DNA from: Gracilibacillus dipsosauri
GTDB lineage: Bacteria > Bacillota > Bacilli > Bacillales > Amphibacillaceae
DNA length: 52,978 bases
Direction of reading: 5' to 3'
Assembly: GCF_003176895.1 (NCBI RefSeq)
Contig: NZ_QGTD01000002.1
Coordinates: forward strand, 1-52,978
Made by a program: the position numbers and the translations under genes. Positions 8,112 through 15,978 of the stretch are shown here, in pieces (within the stretch, counting starts at the first letter, position 1; every line of letters begins with the position of its first letter). Under the pieces are notes generated by a model. It was not told the origin of the DNA and did not search any database. It worked only from the letters and a program-made list of their open reading frames with translations.

Positions 8112-9254
8112 CTACCTCATTACTTTACTTAGTTTTTCCAATACCTCTTGCAATTTCTCTACAAAAAAATCAAGTTCTTGTTGAGTTGTTTCATAGGATA
8201 AGCTTACACGAAGTCCTGACGTGCTAATATTATTTGCTTTACCACAAGCCACAAGAACAGCACTCTCGTCTGCACTTTTAGACGAGCATGCAGACTTTGT
8301 AGATATATATATTTCTGCTTCCTCTAGCGCATGGATCACCACTTCTGGCTTTAATCCTGGTACAGAAAAATGAATGATATGTGGGGCACTGTTTTCTTCT
8401 GGTGTGTTCAGAACACAAGATTCTAGATTGCTTATTTTTTTATATAAAAACATTTTAAGCCGTTCTAGATGATTTAAATGCTGTTCTCTGTCATTATTTA
8501 CTAATCTCATTGCTTTCACTAGTGCTACAATACCTGGTAAATTTTCCGTTCCTGAGCGGAGGTTTGCTTCTTGTCCTCCACCATGATGTAAAGAGAATAA
8601 TTTCGTGCCACCTTTAACGTATAATAAACCAGTTCCCTTAAGTCCGTGTATTTTATGACCTGAAATCGTTAATAAATCAATCCCGCTTTGTTTAATATTT
8701 AAAGGAACCTTGCCAAATCCTTGTACATGGTCCACATGGAATAACGCTTTTGGATATTTTTTTAATACTTCTCCGAATCGTTCGATTGGTTGAATAGTTC
8801 CGATCTCATTATTGACATGCATAATCGAAACTAAGATGGTGTCTTCCCTTAATGAAGCTCTTAAGTCTTCTACGCATACTCTTCCATCTTGATCAACTGG
8901 CAAATAACTGATTTCAAAACCATGCTTTTCTAATGATCGACATGTCTCCAGTACGGAAGGATGCTCTATTTGTGTTGTAATAATATGTTTCCCTCTATTT
9001 TGATGCTCTAGTGCTACCCCTTTTATCGCAACATTATTTCCTTCTGTTCCTCCAGAAGTGAAAATTATTTCTCTCGAATCGACTTGTAAAATGGATGCTG
9101 CCTGCTCTCTAGACATGCGCAGTAATCTTTCGGCATCCATACCGAGGCCATGAATGGAGGATGAATTTCCAAAATATTGTAATGCAGCTTGTTGGAAGCT
9201 TTGGACTACTTCTTCTTTTGGTTTGGTTGTCGCACTGTTGTCCAAATAAATCAT
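8112..9254 (-). CDS. nifZ: Cysteine desulfurase, ThiI partner (NifZ/IscS-like)
   Basis: A pyridoxal-phosphate enzyme that takes sulfur from cysteine and passes it to ThiI. The 380 residues carry an aminotransferase class V fold: DNSATTKP at the N-terminus, FTSGGTEGNN, the PLP lysine in SGHKIHGLKGTG, and the sulfur-accepting cysteine in KSACSSK near residue 325. In B. subtilis the equivalent NifZ-ThiI pair makes 4-thiouridine, and the five-base spacing to thiI here supports the same role. GAGGG precedes the ATG at 9254. Confidence 0.92.
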   Translation of the reverse strand: MIYLDNSATTKPKEEVVQSFQQAALQYFGNSSSIHGLGMDAERLLRMSREQAASILQVDSREIIFTSGGTEGNNVAIKGVALEHQNRGKHIITTQIEHPSVLETCRSLEKHGFEISYLPVDQDGRVCVEDLRASLREDTILVSIMHVNNEIGTIQPIERFGEVLKKYPKALFHVDHVQGFGKVPLNIKQSGIDLLTISGHKIHGLKGTGLLYVKGGTKLFSLHHGGGQEANLRSGTENLPGIVALVKAMRLVNNDREQHLNHLERLKMFLYKKISNLESCVLNTPEENSAPHIIHFSVPGLKPEVVIHALEEAEIYISTKSACSSKSADESAVLVACGKANNISTSGLRVSLSYETTQQELDFFVEKLQEVLEKLSKVMR

Positions 9255-9399
9255 TTCTCAATCCCTCATTTATCAATATGCGTATTCTTATTTTGCTTCT
9301 CTTTCTTTTTTGTACTCTTTTCCTACAAAATTGACCTTATTTTATCATAATTCCTTTATCATTTATAGATAGAAGATTCATCAAATGATACAAATAGAA

Positions 9400-9429
9400 A
9401 AGATATCCCTAACGTTTCAGGAATATCTT
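9400..9429 (-). terminator. Terminator of ezrA
   Basis: On the minus strand AAGATATTCCT pairs with AGGGATATCTT (one mismatch) around eight bases, followed by TTCTATTT. It lies about 40 bases after the ezrA stop. Confidence 0.8.
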
Positions 9430-9468
9430 CTCCCTATACCAAATATGAAGTTCTTTATGCCATTCTCT

Positions 9469-11172
9469 TTAACCTAACATTTCTTGATACCGCTCATCTA
9501 GCTCTTCTATTTTTTCCATAGCATTTGTATCCACCTGTTCCAGTGCTTTAATGGTCAATTCGAAGGCACTTTCGTATTTATAGTTACGGAACATTGCTTC
9601 TGCTTCCGATAGTTGAGAGGCAAGTTCGGGGTGTTTTCTTCGATATCGATTACCATATTGGATCGCAATTTCGACTAATCTTGCTTTATCAAGTATTTGA
9701 TTCGTCTGATTGACAAAATTATTAACAGATTTATTTGCTTCTTCTAACGCATGCTGGACTTTCCCCATATCTAATGGGTGTTTTTGTAAATGCTGAATTA
9801 CAAATTCACATTTTTCTGTTGCCTCTTCTAGCATGTTGAGAATACTGGAAGGAACACCAGGGATATTACTTTTATCTAATCGCTTATTCGTTTGGATTAA
9901 TTTTTGTTTAATACTAGCAATATCATCCTTTGCTTCGATTTCATCTTTTCTTAGATCTCGAACCTTTTCTTTAAATTCAATCTGGGCTTTTTCAAGCTCG
10001 TCTACTTCCTCTTCAAAGAGGTCTAGTCTTTCTTTAATTTCGACATGATGACTTGTTTGTTCCTCATAATCCTTTTCCACTTGATGAAATTGATTTGTAA
10101 TCTTTTCCAGCCATTTTTCCACACTTAAAAACATTTCTAAATCAGAAGATTCAATAAAATAGGTTTGTTGTAATTCATTTACCTCTTCTTTCATCTTTAA
10201 GAAATTTTCTTCAAGCTCCATTGTTTTTTGCTTTGCTTTCGGCAATTGATTCTCCACAATTGATTTTGATTTTTCTTCTTGTTCAAGCAAAAGTTCCATT
10301 TCATTTAAACGCTCTTCTATTTGCTCTAATGTCTCATTAATTTCCGCAGTTTCCGCTTTTTCTAATTCACGCATACTGTTTTTTAAAACAAGCTCATATT
10401 GTTTTAATTCTTTTTCAAAGCCGAATTGCTCCACTCGATATCCTTCTGCTTCCATTTCTTCCATATCTCGAATAAGCTCATTCATTTGATCAGGAATTTC
10501 CTTTCTGCATTTTCGGTAAATACTAGGAAATGCACTGATACGTTGTTCTATCTCTTCTAACTCTTCTTTTATTTGATCAATTTTTTGCTGGGCAGCTAAA
10601 TAATTTCCGCCTTCCTCTAATTCACTAAACGATTGAAGCTCTTTTTCCATTTCTGTTAAGGTTGCTTCAAACATTATTTCCGCTCTTCCGAATTGTGTTC
10701 GATTATGGAGAAGATATTTTTTTAACTCTTTTAATTTAGGACTAACAATTTCGATTTGTTGGCGCGTATATTTTTCGGAATCCATTAGATGGTTTAAATC
10801 CTTGAAAATCTCTTCTATGTTTGCCTCGATTGACTGTAGCTTTTCCTCTATGTATTGCAGTCTTTTTTTAGCCGTCATTATTTGAAAACGATTGGCTGCT
10901 TCCTCGACATCCATTAAATCTTCTTCCATATCAGGAAGGGTTTCTGTTACAATAAGATCCCAGTTATTTTTCCATGCCTCGAATTTTTGTTGTGTTTCTC
11001 CTAGTAAATTTAGTTTTTTTACACGACTTAGTTCTTCTGTCACGTTTCTATTCATGATGTCAATTTTCCATTCCTCTAACCGATCGACATGGTCATATAT
11101 CTTCCTTCGAAGAATTAATCCTAGAATTAATAGTGCGATTATTAAAAGTATAAACCCGATTAAATACTCCAT
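9469..11172 (-). CDS. ezrA: Septation ring formation regulator EzrA
   Basis: A membrane-anchored regulator of FtsZ ring assembly that also helps shuttle PBP1 between septum and side wall. The 567 residues start with a single transmembrane helix (YLIGFILLIIALLILGLIL), followed by a long cytoplasmic array of coiled-coil/spectrin-like segments rich in Glu, Lys and Leu, the expected EzrA layout and length. The ATG at 11172 has GGGAGGG upstream; the frame to 11211 would place extra residues before the anchor. It is divergent from msrC, as in B. subtilis. Confidence 0.95.
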   Translation of the reverse strand: MEYLIGFILLIIALLILGLILRRKIYDHVDRLEEWKIDIMNRNVTEELSRVKKLNLLGETQQKFEAWKNNWDLIVTETLPDMEEDLMDVEEAANRFQIMTAKKRLQYIEEKLQSIEANIEEIFKDLNHLMDSEKYTRQQIEIVSPKLKELKKYLLHNRTQFGRAEIMFEATLTEMEKELQSFSELEEGGNYLAAQQKIDQIKEELEEIEQRISAFPSIYRKCRKEIPDQMNELIRDMEEMEAEGYRVEQFGFEKELKQYELVLKNSMRELEKAETAEINETLEQIEERLNEMELLLEQEEKSKSIVENQLPKAKQKTMELEENFLKMKEEVNELQQTYFIESSDLEMFLSVEKWLEKITNQFHQVEKDYEEQTSHHVEIKERLDLFEEEVDELEKAQIEFKEKVRDLRKDEIEAKDDIASIKQKLIQTNKRLDKSNIPGVPSSILNMLEEATEKCEFVIQHLQKHPLDMGKVQHALEEANKSVNNFVNQTNQILDKARLVEIAIQYGNRYRRKHPELASQLSEAEAMFRNYKYESAFELTIKALEQVDTNAMEKIEELDERYQEMLG

Positions 11173-11411
11173 ACGATACCCTCCCAATGAACCCTGTCTA
11201 TATAGTAACATAAATAAAATTATTTAATGATTATTTCAAGACTTTTGTATGTATCCTTTTCAAAACTTTTGTATATGTAAATAATATCATGTTTCCCCAT
11301 GGTTTGGCGAAAATTTTAACAAAATTCTCTAGAATATTTTATTTTTTGACCTATTTCGGATAGACCAGAACTTTTCGGCTACAAAATTAACAGCACTTTG
11401 AAACGATTTAT

Positions 11412-11440
11412 TTGTCACTTAAAGGCGAATATTGTATGAT
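11412..11440 (+). promoter_or_regulatory. SigA-type promoter of msrC
   Basis: TTGTCA (11412-11417) and TATGAT (11435-11440) are separated by exactly 17 bases, 35 bases before the msrC start codon. Confidence 0.8.
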
Positions 11441-11475
11441 GATTAAAACTATTTGCATAAAGGAGTGGAGACTGC

Positions 11476-11955
11476 ATGTTTCAAGCATCCCTCTATAATG
11501 GAGACAAAGAAAAGGACTACTCACTAGTAATCAAACAGTTAGATGCACTGCTTCAAGGCGAGCCAGATGTGATCGCCAACTTATCCAATGCTTCCGCACT
11601 ATTAAATCAATTTTTAGATAATATCAATTGGGTTGGATTTTATATTTGGAAGGAAGATGAATTAGTACTTGGACCATTTCAAGGCTTACCTGCTTGTGTA
11701 AGGATTAAAAGTGGAAAAGGTGTTTGTGGAACAGCCATTTCCGAGATAAAAACACAGCTTGTAGCCGATGTAAATCAATTCCCAGGCCACATTGCATGTG
11801 ATGCAGCAAGTCAGTCGGAAATCGTTGTACCTATCCTTAAGGATGGAGATATCTTCGGTGTTTTAGATATAGATAGTCCTACAACGAATCGCTTTGATGG
11901 AATTGACCAAAAGTACCTAGAACAGTTTGTAAAAACACTGGAAAAATATATTTAA
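11476..11955 (+). CDS. msrC: Free methionine-(R)-sulfoxide reductase, GAF domain
   Basis: Reduces free methionine-R-sulfoxide in the cytosol. The 159-residue protein is a single GAF domain (YtsP in B. subtilis). The three redox cysteines of the family are all present: Cys74 in GLPACVRI, Cys84 in GKGVCGTA and Cys108 in FPGHIACDA. An AAGGAGTGG precedes the ATG, a clear 17-bp-spaced promoter is upstream, and a strong terminator follows, so the gene is a single unit. It is divergent from ezrA. Confidence 0.93.
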   Translation: MFQASLYNGDKEKDYSLVIKQLDALLQGEPDVIANLSNASALLNQFLDNINWVGFYIWKEDELVLGPFQGLPACVRIKSGKGVCGTAISEIKTQLVADVNQFPGHIACDAASQSEIVVPILKDGDIFGVLDIDSPTTNRFDGIDQKYLEQFVKTLEKYI

Positions 11956-11966
11956 TTTCTCTAGGG

Positions 11967-11996
11967 CATCAAAAACAATATTTTTTGTTTTTGATG
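11967..11996 (+). terminator. Terminator of msrC
   Basis: CATCAAAAAC and GTTTTTGATG pair perfectly around ten bases and are followed by seven T residues. Confidence 0.92.
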
Positions 11997-12056
11997 TTTT
12001 TTTGTTAATAGCTTTGGGTAAAGCAATGATCTTACAGAAATTCAAGCATTCTAGTA

Positions 12057-12085
12057 TTGACTTTATCTGTCTAAAATCATATAAT
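12057..12085 (+). promoter_or_regulatory. Strong SigA promoter of rpsD
   Basis: TTGACT and a perfect TATAAT are separated by 17 bases. The start site would be near 12092, leaving a leader of about 240 bases before rpsD. Confidence 0.85.
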
Positions 12086-12091
12086 GGACTT

Positions 12092-12334
12092 TGTGTAAAA
12101 AAGGTAGCCTATGTGAACCGCCGGCTGACCATTTTGTTCCTTACAGCGGATCTTCAACTAAGTACCACCACGTCCTGTGGTGAACGTTGAAGCCACCACT
12201 TCCTGTGGAAATGAGGTGTATCACGTAACTCTCTGCTACTAGGGCGAAGGTACATGAAAACAAAATGGCTGACGAATGTAGGAACACACTGTCTTATTTT
12301 ATGCAAATCTACTATATAAAGGAGAAGATGTACA
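12092..12334 (+). ncRNA. rpsD 5' leader, putative S4-binding autoregulatory RNA
   Basis: Between the promoter and rpsD is a long, GC-richer, structured leader. An outer stem pairs CCATTTTGTT (12129-12138) with AACAAAATGG (12259-12268). Inside are two smaller hairpins, CCACCACGTCCTGTGG-like at about 12162-12182 and a related CCACTTCCTGTGG at about 12195-12207. In B. subtilis ribosomal protein S4 represses rpsD translation by binding such a leader; the same role here is inferred from position and fold. Confidence 0.7.
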
Positions 12335-12937
12335 ATGGCTCGCTATACAGGTTCTGTATGGAAAAAGTCTCGTCGTCTTGGTATCTCATTAACAGGTACT
12401 GGTAAGGAGTTAGACAAACGCCCTTACGCACCAGGTCAACATGGACCTAATCAACGTCGTAAACTATCTGAATATGGTTTACAGTTACAAGAAAAACAAA
12501 AGCTACGTTTCATGTACGGAGTGAACGAACGTCAATTCCGTAACTTATTCGAGCGTGCTGGTAAAATGAAAGGTATCCATGGTGAAAACTTCATGATTCT
12601 TTTGGAATCTCGTTTAGATAACCTTGTTTACCGTTTAGGACTTGCTCGTACTCGTAGACAAGCTCGTCAATTAGTAAACCATGGTCATATTCTTGTAGAC
12701 GGAAGTCGTGTAGACATTCCTTCTTATCAAGTAAAGCCTGGTCAAGTAATCGGTGTTCGTGAAAAATCTCAAAAGCTAGATATCCTCGCAGAAGCTATTG
12801 AGGCTAACACTTTCACACCAGAATACGTTTCTTTCGATGCAGACAAATTAGAAGGTACGTTTACTCGCCTACCAGAGCGTTCTGAGCTACCTGCTGAGAT
12901 TAACGAAGCGCTTATTGTTGAGTTCTACTCTCGTTAA
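12335..12937 (+). CDS. rpsD: 30S ribosomal protein S4
   Basis: A primary 16S rRNA-binding protein that nucleates 30S assembly. The 200 residues are full length. The N-terminal part ([31 protein letters not shown]) lacks the zinc-binding cysteines, the C-minus form seen in many Bacilli. The S4 RNA-binding fold is at residues 90-155 with [22 protein letters not shown] and [18 protein letters not shown] precedes the ATG. It stands alone with its own promoter, structured leader and terminator, as in B. subtilis. Confidence 0.98.
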   Translation: MARYTGSVWKKSRRLGISLTGTGKELDKRPYAPGQHGPNQRRKLSEYGLQLQEKQKLRFMYGVNERQFRNLFERAGKMKGIHGENFMILLESRLDNLVYRLGLARTRRQARQLVNHGHILVDGSRVDIPSYQVKPGQVIGVREKSQKLDILAEAIEANTFTPEYVSFDADKLEGTFTRLPERSELPAEINEALIVEFYSR

Positions 12938-12962
12938 TCGGGATAGAGTGAATAAGAAATGC

Positions 12963-13009
12963 AAAAAAGCCTTAGAAATGTTGTTATATCAATATTTCAA
13001 GGCTTTTTT
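12963..13009 (+). terminator. Terminator of rpsD
   Basis: AAAAAAGCCTT pairs with AAGGCTTTTTT, with further GAAAT/ATTTC pairing inside, ending in a T-run. Confidence 0.9.
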
Positions 13010-13227
13010 TTATATGAACTTTGCAAAATAATGCATATAATTAATTTAAATTGGGGCTAAAAATACGTGAGTAGATAGTTAAGGATTGAAATGAAAGAGG
13101 GACATAACTAGCCTCTACAATTTAATTATTAATTGTGAAATAGTGATCTTAAATGAACGGGCAGTTTAGTGAAGGGAAGGAATATCTTCCATATTCCGAG
13201 TATTAGTTGTAAAATAAAAATGAACTG

Positions 13228-13370
13228 GAAAATTGTAGCTAGGGTTCCGCTATCTATATAGGTCAGTGACCAAGGGCTACATCTTTTACAATATGTAAAA
13301 GGCACCTATTGACATAAAAGGTCCGAGGGGAAAGGTTCAGCGTATTTGTGATGCGTTGAAATCTTTCTCT
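13228..13370 (+). ncRNA. ykkC-like structured leader, candidate nucleotide-sensing riboswitch
   Basis: The closing stem pairs TGTAGC (13234-13239) with GCTACA (13276-13281). Immediately inside is CTAGGGTTCCG (13239-13249), a signature of the ykkC riboswitch class. A GGTC-AGT-GACC hairpin (13261-13271), a CTTTTAC/GTAAAAG hairpin (13283-13301) and a GGTCCGAG block (13320-13327) follow. A long imperfect hairpin with GAAAG...CTTTC and TTCAGCG/CGTTGAA at 13330-13366, then CTCTTTTG, resembles an expression-platform terminator. The next gene is a Nudix hydrolase. Subtype 2c of ykkC, known to sense nucleoside diphosphates, is associated with Nudix genes. The spacing of the two conserved blocks differs from textbook guanidine-I RNAs, so the subtype is an inference. 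Confidence 0.55.
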
Positions 13371-13406
13371 TTTGACCTTTTCATTACTTTAAGGGAGGTA
13401 TATTTT

Positions 13407-13847
13407 ATGAAAAGAATTGATGACTTAAAAGCTGGAGTTGCAGTTATAATTTTGAATGAGGAAAAACAAGTTTTGTTACAGAAAAGGTCAGATGTAAGAC
13501 TTTGGGGTATTCCTTCAGGACATATAGAAATAGGGGAAACAGTTTCTGAGGCAGCTATCAGAGAAGTAAAAGAGGAAACAAATTTAGATATAAAAATTAA
13601 AAAACTTATTGGTGTTTACTCTGACCCGAATTCACAGGTGTTTGCCTATCCAAATGAGAAGATAGTACATTTTATAACAACTTGTTTTCTTGCTGAAATT
13701 ACTGGTGGTGAACTACGATGTAACTCTTCTGAATCGCTAGAAATTAAGTTTTTTGAACAACAAAACCTACCGCAAGACTTATTGAAAATGCATCCTCAAT
13801 GGTTACAGGATGCACTTGCTAATAGAGATTTGGCGTTTATTCGTTAG
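13407..13847 (+). CDS. Nudix hydrolase
   Basis: Hydrolyses a nucleoside diphosphate linked to some other moiety, with divalent metal. The 146 residues contain one Nudix domain; the Nudix box starts at Gly38 with GHIEIGETVSEAAI followed by REVKEETNL, keeping all catalytic Glu/Arg residues of GX5EX7REUXEEXGU apart from a Thr in place of the last Gly. The ATG at 13407 has GGGAGG nine bases upstream; the longer frame from 13356 would begin inside the leader hairpin. The structured ykkC-like leader suggests ligand-controlled expression and that the substrate is a small nucleotide. Confidence 0.9.
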   Translation: MKRIDDLKAGVAVIILNEEKQVLLQKRSDVRLWGIPSGHIEIGETVSEAAIREVKEETNLDIKIKKLIGVYSDPNSQVFAYPNEKIVHFITTCFLAEITGGELRCNSSESLEIKFFEQQNLPQDLLKMHPQWLQDALANRDLAFIR

Positions 13848-13901
13848 TGAAATTCTTATTGAAGTATCGGATGCTTTAGCTGAATTTTTAATTTAAATAG
13901 A

Positions 13902-13931
13902 AAAGGAGCACTTTTTCTGAGGTGCTCCTTT
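13902..13931 (+). terminator. Terminator of the Nudix gene
   Basis: AAAGGAGCAC and GTGCTCCTTT pair perfectly around ten bases and are followed by AACTTTTA. The remaining ~215 bases up to the next gene show no other clear element. Confidence 0.85.
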
Positions 13932-14146
13932 AACTTTTATATAACTTTTTGGAATTGACTTTCCATTCACCTTAACATATAGGTTAAATACACATCACTA
14001 TTACATTTAGCACATTTAATAAATCCTTTCTTTTCATTTTTGATTCCCTTTTATAGTGGAAAATGTTTATCTAAATTTTAAAAACTTTTTGCAGGATTTA
14101 TTTATTTTGACTTGTAATTAAAATGAACTAACGGGGGTTTATGAAA

Positions 14147-15046
14147 ATGGACTATTTTATACCAGAGGACAAAAAAATAAGGGTAATTATTAATACTGAT
14201 GCCAAGAATGAAGTAGATGATCAGTTTGCAATTGTACATGCGGTACTAAGTTCTTCGTTTAATCTTCATGGAATTATACCTGCTCATTTCGGCGATCGTA
14301 AATCAAAGACAAGTTTACAAGATAGTCATGACGAAACAATGTTGCTTCTAGAATTAATGGGTTTGCAGAAGGAATTCCGTATTGAAGATGGTGCAACAAA
14401 TGCTATGCCGGATGAAGTAACGCCCGTAGATTCTCCAGGAGCAAGATTAATTATAGAAGAAGCAATGAAGGATGATAATCGACCTCTTCATGTAGCATTC
14501 TATGGCCCGCTTACTGATATGGCCTCTGCATTACTAATTGAACCAAAAATTGCTGACAAAGACATAAAGGTAATTTGGATTGGTGGTGGTGAGTGGCCAT
14601 CTGGGGGGCAGGAATATAATTTATCAAACGATATTCATTCCGCAAATGTAGTATTTAAGTCTAACCTTGAAGTGTGGCAAATACCAAGAAATGTATATCG
14701 TATGATGCCTGTCGGCTATGCAGAGCTTATTGAAAGAGTATACCCGCATGGTGAAATCGGCAAATACCTGGCAGAGGAGGTTATTTATTTTAATAATCAA
14801 AGTATATCGAGACCTGCAGAATACCGAATACTTGGTGATTCCCCAGCTGTTGGTGTAATGATATATTCGGATTGTGGTAAATGGACATGGAAACCTGCAC
14901 CAGTTTTTGATCAGAACATGAATTATTTTCATTCCGGTAAATTTCGACCGATTAAAGTGTATGAAACAATTAATTCACGATTTATTCTCGAAGATTTCTT
15001 TGCAAAGTTAAGTCATTTTTCTAGAGCAAATTGTAGTTATGAGTAA
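14147..15046 (+). CDS. Nucleoside hydrolase-like protein
   Basis: This 299-residue protein fits the inosine/uridine-preferring nucleoside hydrolase superfamily, which cleaves the N-glycosidic bond of nucleosides. The Ca2+-binding N-terminal cluster appears as INTDAKNEVDDQFAI (canonical DTDxGxDDxxA), FYGPLTDMA is in the middle, and the ribose-binding region is EYNLSNDIHSANVVF. The first Asp-x-Gly position is altered (DAKNEVDD), as in a divergent subfamily, so substrate and even activity are uncertain. Two start codons, at 14141 and 14147, are possible; GGGGG is better spaced for 14147. The neighbouring Nudix gene has its own terminator, so they are probably separate units. Confidence 0.75.
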   Translation: MDYFIPEDKKIRVIINTDAKNEVDDQFAIVHAVLSSSFNLHGIIPAHFGDRKSKTSLQDSHDETMLLLELMGLQKEFRIEDGATNAMPDEVTPVDSPGARLIIEEAMKDDNRPLHVAFYGPLTDMASALLIEPKIADKDIKVIWIGGGEWPSGGQEYNLSNDIHSANVVFKSNLEVWQIPRNVYRMMPVGYAELIERVYPHGEIGKYLAEEVIYFNNQSISRPAEYRILGDSPAVGVMIYSDCGKWTWKPAPVFDQNMNYFHSGKFRPIKVYETINSRFILEDFFAKLSHFSRANCSYE

Positions 15047-15169
15047 TTAAAATGACATGATGAATTTTAAAATGTCCACATTATAAGAAGCATAAAAAAG
15101 AGACGCCCCGACACTCGTGAGGGCTATCCCATAGTTTTAAAACATCATCAATATATTGTATATACTATC

Positions 15170-15409
15170 TTATTTTACAAACGTACCTGCATTCAAACGT
15201 TTTTGCATTTCCGTAACCATTAAAGAGGGTTTACTAACCTTCCGATCAATAGGTGTATCTAAGTAATTTTGCAACGTACTAATAGGTTGTGGTCCGAGAT
15301 ACTTATCAACTTTTGTATTGATAAGCTTTTGTAATGTCCCAACCATTGTACTACCACTGATACCATATGTTACGCCAGATATGAACAGTAGCGCTATTTC
15401 GAGATAATC
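15170..15409 (-). pseudogene. Relic of an N-acetylmuramoyl-L-alanine amidase/endolysin C-terminus
   Basis: The minus strand keeps 79 codons open between an in-frame stop (15410-15412) and the terminal stop at 15170. The translation includes GVTYGISGSTMVGTLQKLI, DKYLGPQPISTLQNYLDTP and VSKPSLMVTEMQKRLNAGTF. This is the peptidoglycan-binding tail repeat pattern of phage-type endolysins/autolysins. No catalytic domain or credible start remains, so it is read as the 3' end of a decayed gene. An imperfect GC hairpin near 15102-15122 followed by TTTTTT on the minus strand may be its old terminator. Confidence 0.7.
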
Positions 15410-15458
15410 TTAGGGTTTGTTAGTCCACCGAAATTTTAAAAATAATAATGCCAATCCA

Positions 15459-15903
15459 TCATTCACCTTTTACATTGACCAATTCAAACCGTTCACAAAC
15501 AAGCATGATATCCTCAGAAAATTCAAGATCATATCGACTTAATTCTTCTGTAAAGAACTCTATATGAACCCTTTTCCAATAATCGTAGGTTCTATCTCCC
15601 TCTCCTTCTGCTATGGCAAATTCCTCTGACACTTGATTCATCGGCATGATTTCTACTTCTGTTGTTCTAATAATTGCCACTGGCTCGTCTTTACTGTTTA
15701 AAATAATGCTATAATCACCCACTGCTGGTAGCTTTTCCTCTTCTTTATCGTATAAAATTTTTGCTGAGCAGGTTGCTGTTTTTATACCTTCCATAACGAG
15801 CTGTGCTAAATAATCAGGGTTTCCTCCAAATTGCCAGGCTGTTACGGTATGTTGATTTTGATAAGGTATAGTGAATCCAATAACTCTGTGCCGCTTCATT
15901 CAT
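15459..15903 (-). pseudogene. ASCH-domain protein with probable N-terminal frameshift
   Basis: The main frame (15459-15899, 146 codons) encodes an ASCH domain, a PUA-like RNA-binding fold: WQFGGNPDYLAQLV, GIKTATCSA, GDYSIILN, AEGEGDRTYDYW and the C-terminal CERFELVNV. The first ~20 residues (KRHRVIGFTIPYQNQ) do not look like the family. The frame starting at the ATG at 15903 instead reads MNEAAQSYWIHYTLSKS, a typical family N-terminus, and has AAGGA exactly seven bases upstream. The two frames would join near 15846-15859 by a one-base shift. The gene is either inactivated, a sequencing error, or translated from the second ATG with an odd N-terminus. Confidence 0.65.
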
Positions 15904-15937
15904 TTCATATTCCTTCTCTCTCTTTGTTCTAGTAAAA

Positions 15938-15966
15938 AAGAAGGCTTCCATTACAAAAGCCTTCTT
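15938..15966 (-). terminator. Terminator of the Na+/alanine symporter gene
   Basis: On the minus strand AAGAAGGCTT and AAGCCTTCTT pair around nine bases and are followed by TTTTAC. Confidence 0.9.
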
Positions 15967-15978
15967 TCTACTATACCA

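Noticed and set aside
12002-12190. 62-codon ORF before rpsD
   Set aside because: It spans the rpsD promoter and the structured leader, starts with a T-run of the msrC terminator, and has no ribosome-binding site.
13967-14045. Minus-strand stretch reading KGFIKCAKCNSDVYLTYML with a CxxC, like a tiny zinc ribbon
   Set aside because: Only about 25 codons are open, there is no start codon and no ribosome-binding site; at most a relic.
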